Source: Verrucomicrobiota bacterium | GTDB lineage: Bacteria; Verrucomicrobiota; Verrucomicrobiia; Verrucomicrobiales; DEV007 | DNA: 45,781 bases | Assembly: GCA_963205275.1 (NCBI GenBank) | Contig: CAUJIH010000052.1 | Location: 1-45,781, forward strand | Direction of reading: 5' to 3' | In this document: piece after piece, positions 41,385 through 45,781 of the stretch | Layout of the letters: each line of letters begins with the position of its first letter | How positions within the stretch are numbered: the first letter of the stretch is position 1 | Translations under genes and position numbers: made by a program | The notes under the pieces: generated by a model | Databases searched by the model: none | What the model saw: only the letters and a program-made list of their open reading frames with translations | Told to the model about the DNA's origin: nothing

Positions 41385-43745
41385 ATGCAATTGATTCTAT
41401 CTCGTTTCGCTTGTTTCGTTTTGGCTCCTACTCTCGTTTCTCTGATTCTGCCTGTCAGAGGACTCTCTGCACCGAAGGTTTCGAATCGCGTTCCGGCGCC
41501 TGACGAATGGGGGTATCATCCTGCTGAAGGGGAGAGCGTGCGCGTAAATCCGCCTTCGCTCACGTGGATCCATGAAAAAGATGCAGTGAACTATACCGTC
41601 CAAATCGCGGCTCATCAGGACTTCACCGACGCGATCATGATCGAAAACGATCCCTGGCCTGTCTATACTCACAATACGACACTACCCGCTGGGAATTACG
41701 TCTGGCGGTATCGATTCGCTGACAAGAGCGGAACGCAGTCGGACTGGAGCCAGGTGAGGGCCTTCACGATTCCAAAAGATGCGGTTGATTTCCCGATGCC
41801 GAATCGGGCAGAGCAGCTCGAACGGATCCCCAAGGGCCATCCCCGTCTCTTCATGCGCCCGGAGGATCTGCCGCGACTGCGCGAACTGGCGGTGACGACG
41901 GAGAAAAAGGATTTCGATGCCCTGAAGAAGTTGGCGGATTCCTATATCAAAAAGGGCCCGACGCCTGAACCGACGGAAATGGGATCAGCGCGTGACAAAG
42001 ATAATGCTCATGCCATTCAGTTTTGGTGGCCGAACCGAGAACAGGCGCAGAAGGCGGCGGATGAGGCGATGGTGATCGCCTTTGTCTATCTGATCACTCA
42101 GGACAAGCACTATGGCGAGGCAGCGAGGAAATGGGTGCTGCATCTCGCCTCCTGGGATCCCGATGGCCCGACCAATTTCGCGCTTAACTGTGAGGCGGGG
42201 AAGGTGATGCTCTATCGTCCGGCTCGTGCTTATGATTGGGCCTGGGACATGTTCACCCCCGAGGAAAGAACGAAGATTCAGGCAGTGACGCAGCGTCGTA
42301 TCGCGGATGCGTGGAAAAGTGGTGAGGTAGCACAGGGTGTCGGTCATCTCAATCGCCCCTACGGCAGTCATGGGAATCGGACTTGGCACAAGATCGCTGA
42401 GGCAGGGATCGCCTTTATCGATGAAATCCCCGAGGCACCGACCTGGGTGGACTATGCAGTAAATAAATTCTACGCAGCTTATCCTGTCTGGGCAGACGAC
42501 GATGGAGGCTGGCACGAAGGCGTTTCTTATTGGTCAGGTTATCAAAGCAAGGCGGTTTGGTGGCTGCAGGTTGCTCATTCCGCCCTAGGAATCAATGGTC
42601 TGAAGAAGCCTTTCTTCTCTCAGGTTGGAGACTATCCGCTCTACGTGGCACCACCCCATTCACCGAATTCGGGTTTTGGTGATCTCTCGTATGGACCCCC
42701 GTCGTCGGCCATCGGCGCTTTCATGGAATATCACATCCGCATGAGAGGAGCGATGCCAGGAGGAAATCACGCTGGATATTGGCGATGGTGGACGGAGGCT
42801 TCGGGGATGAAACGAGAGCGCGGGATTCTCGGCTTTCTCTATGCCGCGAATCTGCCTCCGATGCCGGAGGCGAAAGCCCCTACCGATCTGCCACAATCGA
42901 AGGTGTTTCACGGAATCGGCATGGCTAGCCTGCACACGACTCTGCTGGATGCTCGGGATGACGTTCATTTTCTGATGAAGTCATCGCCCTATGGTTCTCA
43001 AAGTCACGGACACAATCCTCAAAACAGTTTTCAACTGAATGCGTATGGCGAACCGCTTCTGGCCAGTTGTGTCTATCGGGATCTTCACGGGAGCAAGTTT
43101 CACTATGGCTGGGTTCACAGCACGGTCGCCCACAATGCGGTTCTGGTGGATGGTCAAGGTCAGGATCAGCATAAGAATACAGCGACTGGACGGATCGTGT
43201 CTGAGCAGTTTTCAGATGAATTCGACTCTGTCTGTGGCGATGCCACGGCGGCATATGGCGGGCGGCTCGAGCGGGCATTGCGTCACGCCGTATTGGTGAA
43301 GGGGAAAACTCCTTTCATCCTGCTGTATGATGATCTGGCAGCACCGAAAGAGGTTAGCTTTCAGTTCATGCTTCATGCTTGGAAAGAATTCACAGTGGAT
43401 CGTGCCGGTGACTCTCTGTCAGTGGAACTGCCGAAAGCGGGTGTCGAGGTGAAATATCTTCCAGAGAAGAAGCCGCTCGCCTTTCGTCAGTGGGACGGCT
43501 ACGATCCCAAACCGACAAAGAAATTCCCGAACGAGTGGCACGTCGAAGCCGGTACTCAGGAGAAGAGTCGCACCCTGCGTATGTTCACAGTGATCGTGCC
43601 TCATCGGGCCGGAGAAAAGGCGAACTGGAGCGCAGAGCGCCTGCAGGCTTCGGATCATACGCCGGGCGCACGAGTATCCATCGGAGGGGAAAACTACATG
43701 ATTCGATTCCCTGATAATAAAGCGGTTGAGATTCGTCATGAGTGA
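41385..43745 (+). CDS. Secreted DUF4962/heparinase II/III-like polysaccharide lyase
   Basis: The signal peptide (MQLILSRFACFVLAPTLVSL) is followed by a fibronectin-like/DUF4962 N-terminal domain (WGYHPAEGESVRVNPPSLTW, then YTVQIA). An (alpha/alpha)-toroid domain contains HPRLFMRPEDLPRLRELA and RPARAYDWAWDMFTPEE. A beta-sheet C-terminal part carries the heparinase II/III-like motif SHGHNPQNSFQLNAYGEPLL and HSTVAHNAVLVDG. These lyases cleave uronic-acid polysaccharides (alginate, glycosaminoglycans or similar) by beta-elimination. The 786-residue length and layout match DUF4962 family members. The precise polymer cannot be named. It follows the AraD gene by 150 bp. Confidence 0.85.
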   Translation: MQLILSRFACFVLAPTLVSLILPVRGLSAPKVSNRVPAPDEWGYHPAEGESVRVNPPSLTWIHEKDAVNYTVQIAAHQDFTDAIMIENDPWPVYTHNTTLPAGNYVWRYRFADKSGTQSDWSQVRAFTIPKDAVDFPMPNRAEQLERIPKGHPRLFMRPEDLPRLRELAVTTEKKDFDALKKLADSYIKKGPTPEPTEMGSARDKDNAHAIQFWWPNREQAQKAADEAMVIAFVYLITQDKHYGEAARKWVLHLASWDPDGPTNFALNCEAGKVMLYRPARAYDWAWDMFTPEERTKIQAVTQRRIADAWKSGEVAQGVGHLNRPYGSHGNRTWHKIAEAGIAFIDEIPEAPTWVDYAVNKFYAAYPVWADDDGGWHEGVSYWSGYQSKAVWWLQVAHSALGINGLKKPFFSQVGDYPLYVAPPHSPNSGFGDLSYGPPSSAIGAFMEYHIRMRGAMPGGNHAGYWRWWTEASGMKRERGILGFLYAANLPPMPEAKAPTDLPQSKVFHGIGMASLHTTLLDARDDVHFLMKSSPYGSQSHGHNPQNSFQLNAYGEPLLASCVYRDLHGSKFHYGWVHSTVAHNAVLVDGQGQDQHKNTATGRIVSEQFSDEFDSVCGDATAAYGGRLERALRHAVLVKGKTPFILLYDDLAAPKEVSFQFMLHAWKEFTVDRAGDSLSVELPKAGVEVKYLPEKKPLAFRQWDGYDPKPTKKFPNEWHVEAGTQEKSRTLRMFTVIVPHRAGEKANWSAERLQASDHTPGARVSIGGENYMIRFPDNKAVEIRHE

Positions 43746-43878
43746 GCCGAATCGATGATCTTCTTCATCGCAGACGAGTCGTCGTCTGAGTCGATGGATT
43801 TGGATACGGCAGTTCAATCTTGATAGAATAAAATTTCCTCGTGCTTTGCGTTGCCGCGACAGCGCGATACAGTGGGCG

Positions 43879-45781
43879 ATGGCTTTTCGCTGGTCGGCTT
43901 TATTTTTCCTTTTTGCAATTCTTTGCGGCGGAGTGGTCCGAGCGCAGGAACCTGTTCTCAATGCGGCCATCCCATCGACAGAGGCAATACAAAAGGCTGC
44001 CGAGAAGGCGAAGAATAATGAGACTCTGGATGATGCCACGAAGGAGGCAATCACGAAGCGATATGAGGAGATCCGTCAGCGAATCGAAGTGATCACCCGT
44101 TTTCGCAAGGCGGAGGAGTTGACAAAGAGGGACCTAGAAAAGGGGCCGACTGAGTTGGCTTCGATGCGCGAGGAACTGGATCGACGGAAGCAGGGAGTTC
44201 TCCCGCCTCCGCCAAAAGATGCACCCGAGCTTTCTGCGGCGGCTAGCCCGGAAGAGATCGACGCTCGCCTGACTGCGGAGCGCGCTAGGATCGCGGACTT
44301 AACTCGACAGATTCGTGATCGTAAGGCGGAAATCGCCTCGATCGAGACCCGCCCGATTGAGAATCGTGATCGCAGCATCGCTCTAGCGGCGCTGATCTCT
44401 GACGCCGAGGCTGCACAGGATAAGTGGGACGCCGCCTCGCCTACGGCACCTAAAGATCTGGTGGATCTCAGCTATGACAAAGTGAATCTGACAGCTCTGC
44501 ACGCAGAGCAGTCTGCGTTGGAACAAGAAGGGCTGGCGATCAATATCAGACGCGATCTTCTGAAGGCTCGTGCCGATTTGGCAAGCTCTGATCTCGATCT
44601 GGCACGGCAGCGAGTGGCGAAGCTCGAGAGTCGGCGCGCTGCCATCGTGACTGCACGGATTGATGAAGCAGAGGATTTGCTCTCAGAGCTGGGTTTGCAC
44701 ACCTCCGGCGAAGATGATCCGGAAATTCGGAGGATTTTAGATGAAATTCATACGCTGGGGGATGCAAATACTGCCTTGCAGGCTCGGATCACGCGTGCCG
44801 ATGAGGAATTTTCTAAAGCAGGATCTGAGCTGGATCGGCTCCGACGAGATGGCGAAAATCTGCGCGCTCAGATCCGTCTGGGTGGGCTGGAGAAATCTCT
44901 CGCCGAGATCGTTTTTGACTTACACCGCATGTTGCCCACTCCTGAGTCGCTCCGAACCGCCATCCAAGAGCGACGGACAGAGTCCTCGCGTGCTCGCCTA
45001 GAGGTGCTGCGCTTGGATCGCGAGATGGAGGCGCTGCCATCAGAATCCGGCCAGATCGAAGAGATTCTAGAGCTTCTTCGTCATCAGGGAGTGGAGGAGG
45101 ATGCTCTAAAACTGAAGCGTGCTAGTGTGGCGAAATTCGTTTCCAACCGAATGAAGTTGCGGAAAGAGGTGATCGATGCCAATGACCGCTTGGCGACGCT
45201 GTTGGGAGAGATTGATCTGATTACCAGTGAGACTCTGATCGTATCTGGGGAGCTGCGAGACTTTCTCGGGGAAAGATTGGTCTGGACAGCGAGTTCTCCG
45301 CCTTTGGGGAAGACGGCGTTCATGGGACTGCGCAGTTCTGTCGTCGCGCTCGCGGGACCAGAAGCGTTTCGGGAATACGGGCAAGCGATTCTGCGCATCC
45401 CATGGCCCCTCTGGGTGATGGCAGTTATTCTCGCCACTGCGTTGCTTTTGCCCAGACGACGGCTGCGCCTCTTTCTGGCTGCCTCTGCAGGGAGGACGAG
45501 AAGAATTTCCACCGACAGTGTGAAGAATACACTCGAGGCGCTCGCGGCATCGGTATGGCTGGCTTTGCCTTTGCCTGTGCTTATGTGGTTCTTTGGATGG
45601 GCGTTCTTACGTGATCCGCAGGGGAACCCGGTGGTTTTCGCTCTGGGGAAGGGACTGATGGCCCCGGCCCTTCTTCTGCTGGTTCTGCGATTTACTTGGG
45701 TACTGTGCTGGAAGGACGGAGTCGGTGAGGCGCACTTTCGCTGGCCGCGAACGATCCTCGATCCTCTGAAGCGTGCTCTCG
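43879..45781 (+). CDS. MscK/KefA-like mechanosensitive channel, 3' end beyond window
   Basis: An uninterrupted frame begins at the ATG at 43879 and runs off the right end (634 codons seen). Signal peptide MAFRWSALFFLFAILCGGVV. About 470 residues of alpha-helical coiled coil follow (LTRQIRDRKAEIASIETR, then DLASSDLDLARQRVAKLESR), periplasmic as in MscK. Three hydrophobic segments come after (ILRIPWPLWVMAVILATALL, then ALAASVWLALPLPVLMWFFG and ALGKGLMAPALLLLVLRFTW), the start of the membrane part. The MscS pore and beta domain would be beyond the window. Length and layout favour the large MscK/YbdG-type class. It would open under hypo-osmotic stress. Confidence 0.8.
   Translation, partial: MAFRWSALFFLFAILCGGVVRAQEPVLNAAIPSTEAIQKAAEKAKNNETLDDATKEAITKRYEEIRQRIEVITRFRKAEELTKRDLEKGPTELASMREELDRRKQGVLPPPPKDAPELSAAASPEEIDARLTAERARIADLTRQIRDRKAEIASIETRPIENRDRSIALAALISDAEAAQDKWDAASPTAPKDLVDLSYDKVNLTALHAEQSALEQEGLAINIRRDLLKARADLASSDLDLARQRVAKLESRRAAIVTARIDEAEDLLSELGLHTSGEDDPEIRRILDEIHTLGDANTALQARITRADEEFSKAGSELDRLRRDGENLRAQIRLGGLEKSLAEIVFDLHRMLPTPESLRTAIQERRTESSRARLEVLRLDREMEALPSESGQIEEILELLRHQGVEEDALKLKRASVAKFVSNRMKLRKEVIDANDRLATLLGEIDLITSETLIVSGELRDFLGERLVWTASSPPLGKTAFMGLRSSVVALAGPEAFREYGQAILRIPWPLWVMAVILATALLLPRRRLRLFLAASAGRTRRISTDSVKNTLEALAASVWLALPLPVLMWFFGWAFLRDPQGNPVVFALGKGLMAPALLLLVLRFTWVLCWKDGVGEAHFRWPRTILDPLKRAL

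Noticed and set aside
41113..41394. 93-codon plus-strand ORF between the AraD and lyase genes
   Set aside because: Overlaps the AraD end out of frame, has no protein-like motif, and runs into the lyase start.
43771..43788. CAGACGA-GTCG-TCGTCTG hairpin after the lyase gene
   Set aside because: Only 7-bp arms and no T-run, so it is too weak to call a terminator.
45402..45614. Short plus-strand ORF near the right edge
   Set aside because: Out of frame inside the MscK-like gene, whose coiled-coil and membrane segments are continuous through this position.

Overview
The window reads as chromosomal DNA of moderate GC from a Gram-negative heterotroph, most likely Verrucomicrobiota or a PVC relative. 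Supporting this are a double DUF1080 protein, Tat-exported Gfo/Idh/MocA and TIM-barrel enzymes, a DUF4962/heparinase-like lyase, a DksA-type protein with a long Lys-rich arm, and start codons that almost never carry a Shine-Dalgarno motif. This assignment is inferred from content, not from a marker phylogeny. I see no prophage, CRISPR array or defence island. The only mobile DNA is the first 16 codons of an IS3-type transposase at the left edge.

Layout. 1-1.2 kb: IS3 OrfA fragment and mutY. 1.4-3.9 kb: HU, a 42-bp hairpin, the Lys-rich DksA-like protein, then bL33 and bS18 (both zinc-free types). 3.9-4.6 kb: no confident gene. 4.6-5.6 kb: a TMEM220-like membrane protein with a hexapeptide-repeat tail, then tRNA-Arg(ACG) and tRNA-Pro(CGG). 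5.8-8.2 kb: an SDR dehydrogenase converging on a secreted double-DUF1080 protein. 8.3-11.2 kb (minus): nrdR, an unknown gene, HIT, rimB-like protease and rimK, with two NrdR-box-like sites upstream of nrdR. 11.4-14 kb: GlmU-like acyltransferase, an internally deleted DmpA-type aminopeptidase pseudogene, and an exported Gfo/Idh/MocA oxidoreductase. 14-17.4 kb (plus): GNAT, DHA2-type MFS pump, secreted esterase. 17.4-20.6 kb (minus): prfB with its programmed +1 frameshift, then PilN/GspL-like and PilO/GspM-like proteins. 20.7-24.4 kb (plus): short recO, exported sugar isomerase-like protein, a membrane protein fused to DUF3293, DedA. 24.4-26.7 kb (minus): gltX followed by tiny unknown genes. 26.8-32.1 kb (minus): a four-gene envelope operon (CxxC protein, TonB-dependent receptor, His/Cys-rich BNR propeller, TIM-barrel-like protein), which I read as a candidate metal-handling locus. 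32.2-35.4 kb: D-aminoacylase-type amidohydrolase and a tandem, non-canonical GHKL ATPase-like protein. 35.6-40.4 kb (minus): EEP-fold pseudoenzyme, dnaG, rpoD. 40.5-45.8 kb (plus): AraD-type epimerase/aldolase, heparinase-like lyase, and an MscK-like channel cut by the right edge.

How the genes work together. Much of the window is information processing: primase and sigma factor, RF2, two ribosomal proteins, Glu-tRNA synthetase, S6 modification, nucleotide-reductase control, and RecO/MutY repair. A carbohydrate-degrading and export repertoire is interleaved with it. The parts I find least explained are the tandem GHKL protein, the catalytically empty EEP protein next to dnaG-rpoD, the putative metal operon, the zinc-free trio behind HU, the DUF3293 membrane fusion and the overlapping small frames downstream of gltX.
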